Below, one piece after another: positions 1-11,203 of a stretch of DNA of 25,454 bases. Positions within the stretch are counted from its first letter, which is position 1, and every line of letters starts with the position of its first letter. The stretch is from the NCBI RefSeq assembly GCF_000003605.2, contig NW_003142798.1, positions 617,827-643,280 of the forward strand, written 5' to 3'. This DNA is from Saccoglossus kowalevskii. Taxonomy: Eukaryota; Hemichordata; Enteropneusta; Harrimaniidae. A program made the translations under genes and the position numbers. The notes beneath the pieces were generated by a model. That model searched no databases and was not told the DNA's origin. It saw nothing but the letters and a program-made list of their open reading frames with translations.

Positions 1-915
1 AAAAATGCTGTGTCAGAGTGTGGACACTGAGTGCAGATTTTCTTTGCTCATCTGTCAACGCTTTCTTTCTTTTCTTTGGCCATGCGTTAGAAACATGGTA
101 TTAGTAAAATAGAATATGACTTGGAAAATAAAACGATTTAAAAGAAAGTTGCGCAAATTCACAGTACTCATTTCGCACTACCTCCCGCCCGCTCCCGCTT
201 TCCAATCACCTTTTTTCTCGCTTTTTTGACCGCTTGTTGAATTTGACCGGACAATTTCCGCTTTATTTTCGACCGCGCAAACCCCGAAATATCACCGCTC
301 GCTCGCACGCATTTAAAAGCGGAAGGTTGGGCGAAATGGGTACTGTATGACCATGTTTCTCCGACGAAGTCTCGACTGACAATAATGCTGACAATGGACG
401 TTAGATAAACACGCATTGTTTGCGACGGGAAGCTTATCACCCGTTATATCAGAATCGTCAACAACAGAGTATACAGATAAGATGTTATCATTTAAACCCT
501 TTCAAAGATAAACAATGTGCAAATATCCACGAAACGGCATTTGTAGTCTTTTCTACTAGCGTTTTAAAACACTGATTTGAGCGACGTTATTTCGCAATTT
601 CGATCTTTTGTAAACCTGGTATGATGTATCAAGGTCTAAAGTGAACGTTTAATCAATTTTTGAAAAATCAAGAAAAAAGTGAAAATTTCCCTTCTCGCTA
701 CCTTAAGGTGTTTTTAAATCAAATCATAAGTACGTTCTCAGAAAAGTAGTTTGCCAGTGATGATTGGTAAAGGGTTAGCAGAAGCCTACCCTGTTCTGAA
801 GCCAAGAGTTTCTGTTAATATGTGATTTAGCTGGTACATTCCATTCATATTTGCTAGTATGCACGTGTAGGTACATGTATAGTTGTTTGTGATGTCTGTT
901 TCTTTTTTTTTTCAG
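1..915. other. Non-coding stretch upstream of first visible exon
   Basis: No convincing exon is visible here. The stretch is probably intron of the gene whose next exon starts at 916, because that exon opens with a polypyrimidine tract and AG acceptor and carries one leftover codon base, so an exon upstream is required. The part from 161 to 346 is a short inverted-repeat element listed separately. A 90-codon minus-strand reading frame at 168-440 overlaps that element almost completely and looks like chance. Confidence 0.55.
161..346. mobile_element. Short inverted-repeat element (MITE-like), 186 bp
   Basis: The left end ACAGTACTCATTTCGC (161 onward) matches the reverse complement of the right end, which finishes GGGTACTGT at 346. 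About 28 bp align with four mismatches. The interior is much richer in CG dinucleotides than the AT-rich flanks and has no plausible coding capacity. Size, terminal inverted repeats and lack of genes fit a miniature inverted-repeat transposable element. The CAGT start would suit a hAT-type family, but I see no clear 8-bp target duplication, so the superfamily is open. Confidence 0.65.
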
Positions 916-3900
916 ATTTGAGACTGGGTATGTGATGTTAAATACAATATTAACAGAAAGTTTACAACCACAGTAAGTACACTATCTTGTTTTTAATTTC
1001 ATGGATGCAGGGATAATATACCTGTTTGCTGGTGAAACAGGGTTATGTTATTAGAAGCAGTGTTCAGGGTTGTACCTAAGCCTTTGTTACATTGATACCT
1101 TTGTTACTGATTTAGTAATGGAAAGAAGGCTATGTTTCAGTTGTATTTTGAAGAGATATATGGCACTGATACATGGGCTTTCTTTCTGTTATTCCCAATT
1201 ATTTCCTAAAATATATTATACAATTTTTAAGGGACTGAAATAGAAACATACAAAATAGTATTATAGTTTTATAGACCTATTGGGGGGTTGTGTTTCATTA
1301 TGCTGTTTGTGACTGCAATGGTATGGATTGGTCCAGAATGGATGTGACTACTTGTTGACATCAGCAAGTCTGGTATGCCATCTGTAAAAACCCAAGTCAT
1401 CAGCAGCTGTGTACAGAAATATATACTCTCTTCACTTTTACTGTTTTGGGAATAGGGTTTGCTCAGCTGCGTTAGTGTACGGCCTGTACACTGATGCTAC
1501 TGTGTATACTGACAGACGATGCCTTATCTTGATCTAAAGTGAAGCAGAACCATGGGTATACCAAACATAGCATGTCTCTTTTTGATATTTCACTATAAAC
1601 TGCATCATGGCTAATTATTTGTTAACGCTGAAAACAAATACGTATTCCTGTAACTTGTCTGATAACATGGTGCAAAACACTTTCCTGTTTTGCGCTGTAC
1701 AGATGATCTAGACTGGGGCATACCATTTATAGCATAGGGTTTAAAGATGCACATGTATGTGAATATGAGAATTACTTTTGTTTGGACTAACTGTTGATGG
1801 AATTTCTGTACATCTTAAGCTTAAGTTTAATCAATACAATAGCAATTGTGTTTCAGTCTTTTATACCTATGCAGCAGTTTTCTATGCTAACAATATGATT
1901 ACGATAAAGTTAGCATTTTGCATCATTGATGTCTGAAGTCCTGGCTGAAAAATGTTTGATTTGTAATATGCGTTAAGGATTTTGCAAGAGTGAAAAAAAT
2001 GTATTCAATGCATTTTGATATGCGGAGCTATGACAAGATTTGGGATTTACTGTATTATACCAGTACATCAGGTAATTTCAATGTGATTTATTTTAAGTAT
2101 TTATATTTCAGCAGAAAGCTTCCCCAGGATGAGTTATGGTGTTGGTTAGTGTATGTGTCATGCAGACAAACTGGACAGCAGAGATTGAAAGTAATACAGT
2201 TAATGCTCAGAATATTACAACTACTATCAAAGTAAGATTTATTTACTAGTATTGCATATCAATTTCTGTTTACACAATTAAATGCCATCAATTTTTTACT
2301 CGGCAAAATTTGGGTGCATCATTTTGCACTTTTCTATGTGTTTTTCTAAAATATCCTGTTTTTGAAAAAAAATATGAAAAAAGTTTAAACTAAGATAGCT
2401 CAAAAAATATAGTTTACTATACTAGTAAGAATGAAGAAAACTGTAAAACTAAGTAAATATTGGTTTCCAATTCATATGTGAGGTCACTTGATATTTAGTC
2501 ATTCTGGAACTAGATTTCAGTCGTGCATGGACAGATATTGTTCAAACTTGGTACATACATTGGACAATATGTGACTTTGATTCAAAATGGCCGACTTGTG
2601 GCATTTTTGTTTTAATGAATGCTGTTCTGGAGCCATATTAGACCGATCATGTTCAAAAATTTTCACATATGCATCATATCTCATGGGATACATATGCACT
2701 TGCATCTCATGATTTGATTCAAAATTAGCGGGAAATTCAAAATCATGCATCTCTGCCATTTTGGAACTGGATCTTTGTCATGCATGGACAGATCTTGTTC
2801 AAACTCATACATACATTGGACATTATAGAAACTTGATGCACGTCATTTTTTTCAGTTCGAATTTAAAATGGCCAACAGGCAGCCATTTTGTTTTAATGGC
2901 TGTTCTAGAGCCATATCTTTGACATGTCAAACTTAACATATACATCCTGACACACATATGCATATGCATTTGTTTCATGATTCAATTCAAGATAGCCAAA
3001 AATCATCAAAATCAAACCTTTAGCATTTCAAAATCAAATCCAGTCAAATTCAGATTTGAAGTGTCTAACTTAATTGCATGACGAAGACTGTGTAATGTCA
3101 GTGATTTGTTATCATTTGTTCAATTACCATATCATAAATATATTTACTTTGAGATTTAAGTTTTATAAAAAAAAAATCATGTGAGGAGAATTACTATCGA
3201 GACAAGTTTAGGTAGCAAAACAATAAGTTGATAATGGAGGTGATTCAAACTATTTTCTTAACCTTTTTCAAGTTTACACTATTTAGAAGATATATGAACC
3301 TCTCTCTTTTTGTGATTGTTGACAGGTCTACACAGCAGATGACTGCAGCCATGCCCATCGATAAGTCGCTAACACCAGATTTAACATTATTGAGACCACT
3401 GTGGCTGTTACTAAACAAGATGGCAAAGGAGACACCAAAAGATAGCGCAGCTAAAATATTACCACCAGTACAGAGAGCTTTGACTGAATTATTTTTATTG
3501 GCAGAAAATCTTGCTATTGTAAGTTAATTTGACTGAGTTGTGAATACGTTAGTGTTGTTGTAATGTCTGCGATATTCCTATCGCCGTTCTCTAAAGTTGT
3601 TCATTAGTCATATGTGAGCATAACACATTCAATTGTTCAATGATTCATTAACAAATTTTCAGTTTTACTAAATTACGCATCAGTGCAGAAATTTTAGGGA
3701 CCTGCAACTTTTCCTGGAACAAATATCTAGTTTAAAATTCTGATCAGAATTGAAAGACAGTAATCCTAGGATTTTTTGTAACATTGTTTTCTGTATCGGT
3801 AGTATGAATACTTGAGGTGAGTCAGTTATCAGAAATGAAATTAAATTGAGAAGTTTTCATTGTTATTTCTAGGAGTGGGGAATACAAGAAGCTTATATGA

Positions 3901-4551
3901 TTGCTATGGTAGATGAAGAAGAGCTAAAGAAGGTAGCTGCACAGGTAATTGAAGAATTATACTTTCATTTAGTTATAATTTCATGATCCAAATTCTCATG
4001 AATGTCATAGCACCAAAACAGCTACAAAATAACTGTATTTACGCCTTCATTTTGCAGTTGAAGTTAATGACTACCTCAGTCTTGCTTCATTTATCAATAT
4101 CTTGGTCGTTTTTTTTTGCTCCTTGAGAGCCTTTATTATTACCTCAGAATTCCCTCTCCTTTCTGAAATGGTCTCAGCCAATGCAATGAAATATGGGATT
4201 GTGGGGTACCACTCCTCACGTTTACACTGAATCTGCTGTCAACAGACATAACTAACTAGTAAACATGTACAAAAGTTACAAATTCTTCAGCTGTCAAAAA
4301 GATTCCATCAAATGGAAAAGAACAAATAATAAAAAAAAGTGCAAATCTTTTAATAACATAATGTTCAACTCTGGTGGTCATTTTGAATTGAAACTGGTTT
4401 TCTAATAGTTAGCTTTCAGGCTGTGTGTTGTCTACTCACACATATTTTCTTTTTACAGGCAATACAGAATATAGCGACAACAGGGCTGGCTATGGGCATA
4501 CCCAACAAAGCCAGCGAAGCCTTTCGTAAACAAAAACCTGTGTCAGTGTAA
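916..4551 (+). CDS. C-terminal exons of an unrecognised helical protein
   Basis: Five exons join in phase: 916-972, 2112-2231, 3326-3518, 3873-3944 and 4459-4551 (TAA stop at 4549-4551). Each acceptor ends in AG after a pyrimidine tract, and the internal donors read GTAAG or GTAAT. The joined reading gives about 178 residues and begins mid-gene; the 5' part is outside the window. The protein is leucine-rich and helical, with the stretch LPQDELWCWLVYVSC, then RALTELFLLAENLAI, then EWGIQEAYMIAMVDEEELKK, and a tail ending KQKPVSV. The pattern resembles a large HEAT/ARM-type alpha-solenoid C-terminus, which is inference. I do not recognise the family and assign no function. The exon structure is much surer than the identity. 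Confidence 0.75.
2501..3000. repeat. Two diverged tandem copies of a ~255-bp unit
   Basis: Copy one starts at 2501 (ATTCTGGAACTAGAT) and copy two at 2758 (ATTTTGGAACTGGAT). Shared blocks recur in the same order: GCATGGACAGAT, TTGTTCAAACT, ACATACATTGGACA, AAAATGGCC, CATTTTGTTTTAATG, CTGTTCT with GAGCCATAT, then CATATGCA and a CATGATT block. The array lies wholly in the intron between the exons ending at 2231 and starting at 3326. The minus-strand frame at 2517-2759 lies inside copy one and is not a gene. Confidence 0.75.
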
Positions 4552-5351
4552 CATCAGTCATGGACAAGGTCTTCACTTGGTTTTATTTCTTGCTTTAATC
4601 CTACATTTACTGGCTATTATTGCCTGGATCTATACAATTAATTGGGTATTTTTTAACTAATGTTAGATACACGTCTCGTAGTACAATTTAACTCCCCATA
4701 GCCAACAATGTTGAAAATTTTCCACATACACAACTCAACTCTATTGATATAGAGCATTGCCACCAGAAATTTGCGCAAACAATCAAATGGCAAGATAAAA
4801 CAATCATCAACATTCAAACATGCTGAAAATTATCAAAAATTGAATGCACATTCATTCAGACCATCAAATATTTCAAATAATATTCCCAAGACCCCAATAA
4901 TGCTTTAAGAATTGTCATGAAGAATTATGAAATTATGACAGCTGCAGTTTTACACAGTTAACATTACTTCCAAATGTTTACCGGTTCTACATATATGTGG
5001 AGTACATTATTTGAATGTATTTATTCAGGTTTTCTTACTGTCCATTGGATCTCTTGTTCTATTGATTTAAATACTGGTAGTCAGAATTGTTTACGTTTGT
5101 TTTGTGTGTTTATTGCATTGTTTTACTTTTCTTTGCTCTGTATTTAAGACTGGCATATGGTGCTGTATTGTACTCTAAGCCTACCGGTAGTATTGTAAAC
5201 AGATTTATGCTGTGTGCATTTCCGCGACTGATTTAGTATACTAACAAATTAGGCCTGAGGACTCTCAACAGTCTAAAGATTTCAGTGAAATATTTCATAT
5301 AGACATATGAATATAGATTATATTATTCCCCACTTCAGATGGCTAGCTATA

Positions 5352-5408
5352 ATGGTGTAACCATGTAGGTAAAAACATACCTCCATGGTGTATTATTGCA
5401 CACCATGG
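5352..5408 (+). promoter_or_regulatory. Chain of three overlapping hairpins
   Basis: Three stems share sequence. ATGGT pairs with ACCAT (5352-5356 with 5360-5364). ACCATG-T-AGGT pairs with ACCT-C-CATGGT (5360-5370 with 5379-5389, 8-nt loop). CCATGGTGT pairs with ACACCATGG (5383-5391 with 5400-5408, 8-nt loop). The second stem cannot form together with either neighbour, because it uses the same bases. The location in a putative 3' UTR suggests an RNA role, which is inference. Confidence 0.5.
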
Positions 5409-6019
5409 ATGCCTAAGAATTTCAATTTTCTTTGATTTTTTATTGTCAGTGGTAAAATTAATTATGTTGAGTCATATATGCTCTATTTGAAGCTTTTTTG
5501 GTTGTTAAAGTGGACGGTAAATGATAATGTGCTTCTAATAGAGCAAATTCAGGATTTCATTAATGTACTGAAATTTCCTTCGATTTGTGAAGTGTAAGAA
5601 GGCAGACTGAAGTTATAGCAATATTTAAACTAAAAGTCCTGTGTACTAATACACAAGATTAGATTATTGAAGTCATTGGACTTTAATCGCTAGTATCCGA
5701 CCCCCCCCCCCCAAAAAAAATACAACAACACATCAGTGTAATGTATAAAGAGCCTTTGTTGTTATTATATACTTTTTAAATTATCATAAGTGATATATGA
5801 TGTTGATAATAGTAATACATGTATTTGTAAATGTTTAAAAGTTAGTCAAGCTGCATGGTTGTATACAATTTTTATGTTTATATCTTTAAAATTGTGTGAA
5901 AATAGATTTGTGTTTAAAAAACACTGATAGATATGGACATCCGTTAGTTTCAGGTGTGTCCGGTAGCCCCAAGGAATATGTACACTTACTGTGCCCTTCT
6001 GCAGTTTGACTTTTTTGTA

Positions 6020-6025
6020 AATAAA
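6020..6025 (+). terminator. Candidate polyadenylation signal AATAAA
   Basis: A canonical AATAAA sits 1.47 kb past the stop codon at 4551 and is followed by a T/G-rich stretch with TTGTTACATG. The inverted-repeat element at 6085 starts just downstream. AATAAA is common by chance in DNA this AT-rich, so the call is tentative. Confidence 0.4.
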
Positions 6026-6084
6026 TTGTTACATGTATAAACAAGAATTGTAATGAATGATTATTAATATTGTTTTACAAACCA

Positions 6085-6640
6085 AGGCCAGACTTTTTTT
6101 ATTCCTCGTTTCTCGGGTTTTTATAAGTCAATTTGTTTGAGGAGGGCGAAACAAAAATTAAATTAATTCTTTTTTTCCATTACATTTGTGTGATTCTCAA
6201 AGAATTGTAAGTGAGATCATTGATCGGAAAGAAGAAATGAAATAAAATTTTATTCTATGTATAACCTGGTTGGCAATGTCGCCAATTGTGGCACAATTTT
6301 CAGCATTAATAAGGAATTTCTTGGTTTTTGATGACAGAGTTTCACAGCGTGTCACCACAAACCACGCCCCCGCCATGTTTGCCTAGTAGTCTCAAGCAGC
6401 ACGCAGAGAGGCTAATACTCGAGATTCACTGTCAGCCAACGGGCATAAAGTATAGATCTAAGCGAGACTTCGGTACTTTGATCATGATACTCCCATGAAA
6501 ATGCAACTTGGATTTATTGGGCGACAGGCGAAAAAAAAATGAAGAGAAATTACGCTGAAATGAAATTTTATTTTTATTTCATTTTCGGCTACGGTTCATT
6601 CGGCGGGTTAGCGAAACAAGGGATAATAGAAGTCTGGCCT
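6085..6640. mobile_element. Inverted-repeat element (MITE-like), 556 bp
   Basis: The left end AGGCCAGACTT continues to ATTCCTCGTTTC (6085-6112). The right end, read on the minus strand from 6640, gives AGGCCAGACTT then ATCCCTTGTTTCGC. About 28 bp align with five mismatches and the first 11 are perfect. The interior is non-coding and has AT-rich sub-terminal blocks near both ends (around 6230-6255 and 6555-6585). The 63-codon plus frame at 6539-6730 runs through the right end and is chance. I see no convincing target-site duplication. The element lies between two convergent genes. Confidence 0.72.
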
Positions 6641-8271
6641 AAAAGGTTCACATACATAATAATATCAGAACTTTCATACAATTCTTCACACATAGATAGA
6701 ACTAAGCCTGTTACTATTTGCAATGAGTAATCATTCTATTTATTATGAAATTTAAACAATACAAAACTGTTAAAAGAGAACCGTGTTTGGGATAGCTCTA
6801 GAAAGACACACACACCTGCAACAAAGACTGTAAATGACCACACAATGTAAACAAATGATAAAATTCACCAACAGAATTATCATAGTGAGTCAATCAGAAA
6901 GGCAATTAACAATAATGTCCATATTTTATTGCCTGTTTTAGACTTGTTTTTGCTTTTAATGATATACCAGTAGATGCCAATCCTTTGTTGTAATAGTACC
7001 GGTAATACTGAGCAGAATCAATTATTGAACTTACTTTGATAGGGTCAATAATTAAGATATTTAATAAAGAAAATAGGTACCTTGATACCGGTAATGCATG
7101 CACTATTCAAGACCTTGAATGGTTAATAAAGTTTATTTTTTATAGCTTTTATTATCACAGCTAATGCTGTGAAATGGTTAACTGCATTAACCCAAAACTC
7201 CTGTATGGGCTATAATTTTAATTTCAAGATATCTGATGCAAAGTGCATTATGATTAGTATGATTTATAAATCAGCATATAATAATAGATACACAAAACTG
7301 TTAGACTAGGCCATAAATAAATAAAAAATTGTTATGAGAAGAAAACTAAATATATGAAACATACGATAATACCTTTGCCAAAAAAAGAAAGTTAACACTT
7401 CACAGTGTTTTGAAAATGTGGTGTTGATCTTTTTCAAATATATCTCTTTATAAAGGATTTATGCATCACATGCAATAAGTGTATATTACATAAACTGTAA
7501 CATATTCAGTTCAGTACTGTACTGTCATTCCTATCACCTCAAGTAGAATTGGAATTTTAATTAAAGTTTTACTCTTGCTTCAGGTAAATTCTGATGCAAA
7601 AACACTTTTCACTAACAGAAAGGATCGTTAAATAGAGGAAAAAGCATCATGCTCTGATTTAAAAATCTGATATCAAACTTGTATTATTTACAGATTCAGA
7701 AAATGTATTGTTTTCACCAATGCGAGTGATAAAACTGACACACATAATGGTAATTTATATAAATATAGATGAATTTAAAAAGTTAAATTACACACAACTT
7801 TGATCCAACCATACCTTGCCACTGACACATTCAAATCATTCCATTACCGAGGACATCTCCCACGCAATACAATGTCCCTGTACAGATGGGTTACAGGATA
7901 TTAATTATTCGCCATGGGAGTTTGTTATTATTACATCATGTACAAAAACATGATTTGGCCAGGCCAACAGATATGCACAAAACACTCACACGTATACACT
8001 GGCAGTTGTCAACTTTTTGTCTTGATAACTTAAATTGAGACTTTTCACACATTTCTGCTTTTCTGTTAAAAAACACACTTAAATATAAAAAACTTACCAG
8101 TACAATTAAATTACAATTATTCATATATACATTCTTATAGAACGGGAGATCATTGACAACACATAAATTTGAACGATTAACTAAGCAGTAAAGTCGTAAT
8201 AATAACTGCGTAACAGTCAGAAAAAAAAATCACAAAAAATGAAAAATTCATGACTATGCAATCTCTTGCAT
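6641..8271 (-). other. 3' UTR or flank of the NERD gene
   Basis: No exon is visible on either strand. On the minus strand, downstream of the NERD stop codon, several AATAAA signals occur (plus-strand TTTATT near 7131, 6927 and 6736), so the transcript end cannot be placed. Two TACCGGTA palindromes lie at 6997-7004 and 7086-7093. Small minus-strand frames at 6906-7103 and 7936-8124 have no splice or family support. Confidence 0.4.
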
Positions 8272-10758
8272 TCAAACACTGAGTATGATTTTATCAATTT
8301 TGTGTGCAGGTATTTTTGAGTCTGTGTTTTCATCAGCAACGCGAAATACAACATCCGAGTTGTATGGGATATTAACAGATCCCACTGTGGAATTCCAGAA
8401 CCATCCCAATCCGTCACGAGTAAACATCGTAACTTCAACTTGTGGTGTGTAACCCAGCACAGCCCAGGTGCTGCTTAGTTTGGGGCTGCGCTGATGACTG
8501 AACTGGAGTATCTCTGTTTCCGCTCTGTTTGGGGTGAAATGCTCGCATCCTCGGAAATCACCTAGAATTTAATAAAGTAATATTTCAGTAATCTTTTTTT
8601 TTTAATTCAGTAATTTGCAGCAGCAGAGAAACTAAAATAGTTGTATGGAATAGTATGCAAATGATCAAACAGTTGTTAATATTTATAATTATTTGTAAAA
8701 CACTGGCACAGCTGTAAACGACAGTGCAGGCATATCTATTATTTTGAAAAATTATTAATTTTAACTCATTCTTATGCTCTAAATCTTCATATCCATCTAG
8801 TATGTATTTTTAATAGTTCTTAAAAATTCAAAAAACATACACCATACATACCTTGTAACTGTTTGCCACCATGTAGTTCTATAACATCCCACGTACCAGT
8901 TTTACTCAGGATACTCCGAGCTGAGTCCATTACGCTGTACGACAACTGACCTATATGCATGAGAGTTGACTTGTTATTCTATCACCGTTAGAAACCCTAT
9001 AAGCTCATTGTATGCTGTGCAAGGTTTTTATGAACCATATACGCAGATCCATGCATTAATGTGCAAATCCTTTTAATAAATACTACATGTATTTGCACTG
9101 TGAACCCTTAAACTATTGGGTGGCAATGCCAGCTTATGCCATGTTTCACAAAATAAACATATAATGTTTTGTTTATATATTTTCAAAAGTTTTGATTATA
9201 AACACTTATAGTCAATGGGAATTAAGTTCGTTTGGTCAAAATGATAGAAAAATACGAAGAAATTTTCAAAAAGTAACATTTTGGCTGAAAAAGTATTGGC
9301 ATTTCCTGAAACATTTTAGTACAAACCTTGTTAGTACCAGAGGACCGACTAGTTTTTATTATCAACATTCCTGTGTGGCTCAACAGTGCATGATACGAAT
9401 AATAAATTTAAGTGACATGCACAATGGGTATTGTTCAATGTTTTCAAAAATGTCTGTGCTCTAATGAGACAAGACGAAGTTATTTATATCTAGAGGGGAA
9501 TTTACAATCTCTAAGTTCATGCGACTTAAACTAACCAATGAGAACAAGAGCATGTGATTAATGATGGAGAAGAGTTATACGAGTTTAAATAAATACCTGA
9601 AAGTAAAGATGGTGTCAAGGCGCTTGTTATTTTACCCAGCAAACTCCACTGGAATGACTTCACGAAATAAGACATTGTTTCTGGCAATATCACTTCTGGT
9701 ATAGATGCAATATCTTCATGTAGCTTGACGTTTTTGTTAACAAACAAGACTCTGTGATGGAAAAACTTCTCTTTGAGACAGCAGCCATTTCTTATAAGGT
9801 GGTTTCGGAGAAGCTGTGTCTTGGATTGGATACTGGCGGCAGCATTATTATGCTGTAATTCGTACTCCACAGATGCCCCATTGTCACCATGCTTCCGTTT
9901 TCGCTGCACCCAAGACTCTTTATCTTTGGTTGTGTTGACTTCGCCTGACCAGTTTTTGATTTCCACAGCAAACAGTCCATATGCTGAGAAAACAATATAT
10001 ACATAGAATGAAGTGAAAACAATTCAGGCGGTCAAGGTCGACTCTTAAATACAGATTTTGTATAGTGCATTGTAGGTCAATCTCATCAATGTAAGATAGA
10101 ATAATGCCATTATTAAAAGTAAACCCACCATATGTGTAATACATATATAGTTTATCACATTAGAGAGTGACCAGAACATGAACAGTACCTCAATATTTAA
10201 TATTTTAGAATATTAGCCACAGCACTATTAATCATTCCTCGATATTTGAACAGCTTTAGCTGATTTGAACAGACACGAGTTGATGGGGTTTTTTTTGCTT
10301 TTTTTATTTGATCTACATTGTGGCTTTTGAAAGAAATAAATATAATAAACTGAATAACTGAACTTATACATATTATAACACAATAAAACGATAATTCATA
10401 AAATATAATATAATATAAACATTACAAATGCACGTAAAATCATGATACGCCCTGAAGCCAAACAGTGTTATTACATGATGTGCAAATACACCAGTGTAAT
10501 GTTGTAAACAGTTAATAGTTTTGTAGAAGCTTTACCTGTTAAAATCACTATATCGATTTCATACCGGCGTGTATGAAATTCAGATGGAATGCGTATTCTG
10601 CAGAACATATCATCCGGGTGAATACCACCTTCGGTTTTTAACAATTCAAACACTATTTGCTCGGCTTCACGACCAGCTTTCACATGTTCTTCTTCAAGAT
10701 AGCGCGTTGGGCTGCTCGCTTGCTGAGCTTGGACGAGACGACTCTGAAGGCCAAACAT
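8272..10758 (-). CDS. NERD (nuclease-related) domain protein, complete
   Basis: Four coding exons, in transcript order, are 10758-10536, 9983-9597, 8950-8852 and 8561-8272 (TGA). They join in phase to give 332 residues. The ATG at 10758 is chosen because an in-frame TAA lies upstream in the same exon. The NERD fold, a PD-(D/E)XK-related nuclease family, is seen as AGREAE (28-33), YEIDIVIL (66-73) and FAVEIKNWSGE (79-89). The likely active-site residues Glu33, Asp69, Glu82 and Lys84 are all present, and a lysine/glutamine-rich helix follows. The C-terminal part (about 205-332) is rich in aromatic and beta-type sequence (WAVLGYTPQVEV, GWFWNS) and is unfamiliar to me. The exon 3 acceptor (ATAG at 8951) is weak but is the only one that keeps frame. 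Substrate and location are unknown. Nuclease activity is inferred from the family only. Confidence 0.85.
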
Positions 10759-10807
10759 TGTGCTGTGGTTCCGAGGTGTTGTTGTAGCTATTGATCTTTA
10801 GGTTGGT
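10759..10807 (-). other. 5' UTR part of NERD exon, with acceptor
   Basis: On the minus strand an eight-T tract followed by AG ends at 10808, a strong 3' splice site, so the coding exon probably starts at 10807 with 49 nt of leader. An upstream non-coding exon is then expected. A candidate donor ATG|GTAAG lies at 11202-11201, which would make 11203 upward the first exon. Joining it to 10807 does not extend the NERD frame, which agrees with the in-frame stop seen here. Confidence 0.5.
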
Positions 10808-11203
10808 CTAAAAAAAACAGGTAGGCGATATTAAAATGTTGATTTTTCAAAACTTCATCATTTCTCATATTGTTATTAGACACAACAGTGACGAACCGTT
10901 ATACCAGGTGATAGAGGGACTGTGGTTATACTTACAAAACGGAAAAAGGTGCATGACTTACATTCTAAAAATACAGTTAATTTTATGCGTTCGATGGAAA
11001 ATACGTAAAATGGAGAAGTGCTTTTTATTGCCGCTATAATTTAGTAGGTTTTTTTGCGACCATGTAACTGATCTGAGGGTTTGGGTTTCATCATTTCTTA
11101 TTCGAGTGTTGTAGCAAGCACGGTCTCAGTGCGTGACAGGATGCCAGCTGTGTTGTGAAATCGACAGAACAATAACAATGAAACAGACAGAGAAAATCTT
11201 ACC

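Larger units (their letters stand above)
4552..6025 (+). other. Putative 3' UTR of the upstream gene
   Basis: No exon or open frame of note is visible between the TAA at 4549-4551 and the AATAAA at 6020-6025. The stretch is AT-rich and contains a C12 run followed by eight A (5701-5720), a TACCGGTA palindrome (5182-5189) and a group of alternative hairpins (5352-5408). Continuous 3' UTR is the simplest reading; transcript data would be needed to place the real end. Confidence 0.5.

Noticed and set aside
168-440. 90-codon minus-strand frame rich in Arg and Lys
   Set aside because: It overlaps an inverted-repeat element and has no splice or family support.
757-800. GTGATGA and CTGA motifs suggesting a C/D-box snoRNA
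   Set aside because: Only about 40 bases apart, with no terminal stem or second motif pair.
9192-9464. 90-codon plus frame in a NERD intron
   Set aside because: It lies in the intron between 8950 and 9597, antisense, with no similarity I recognise.
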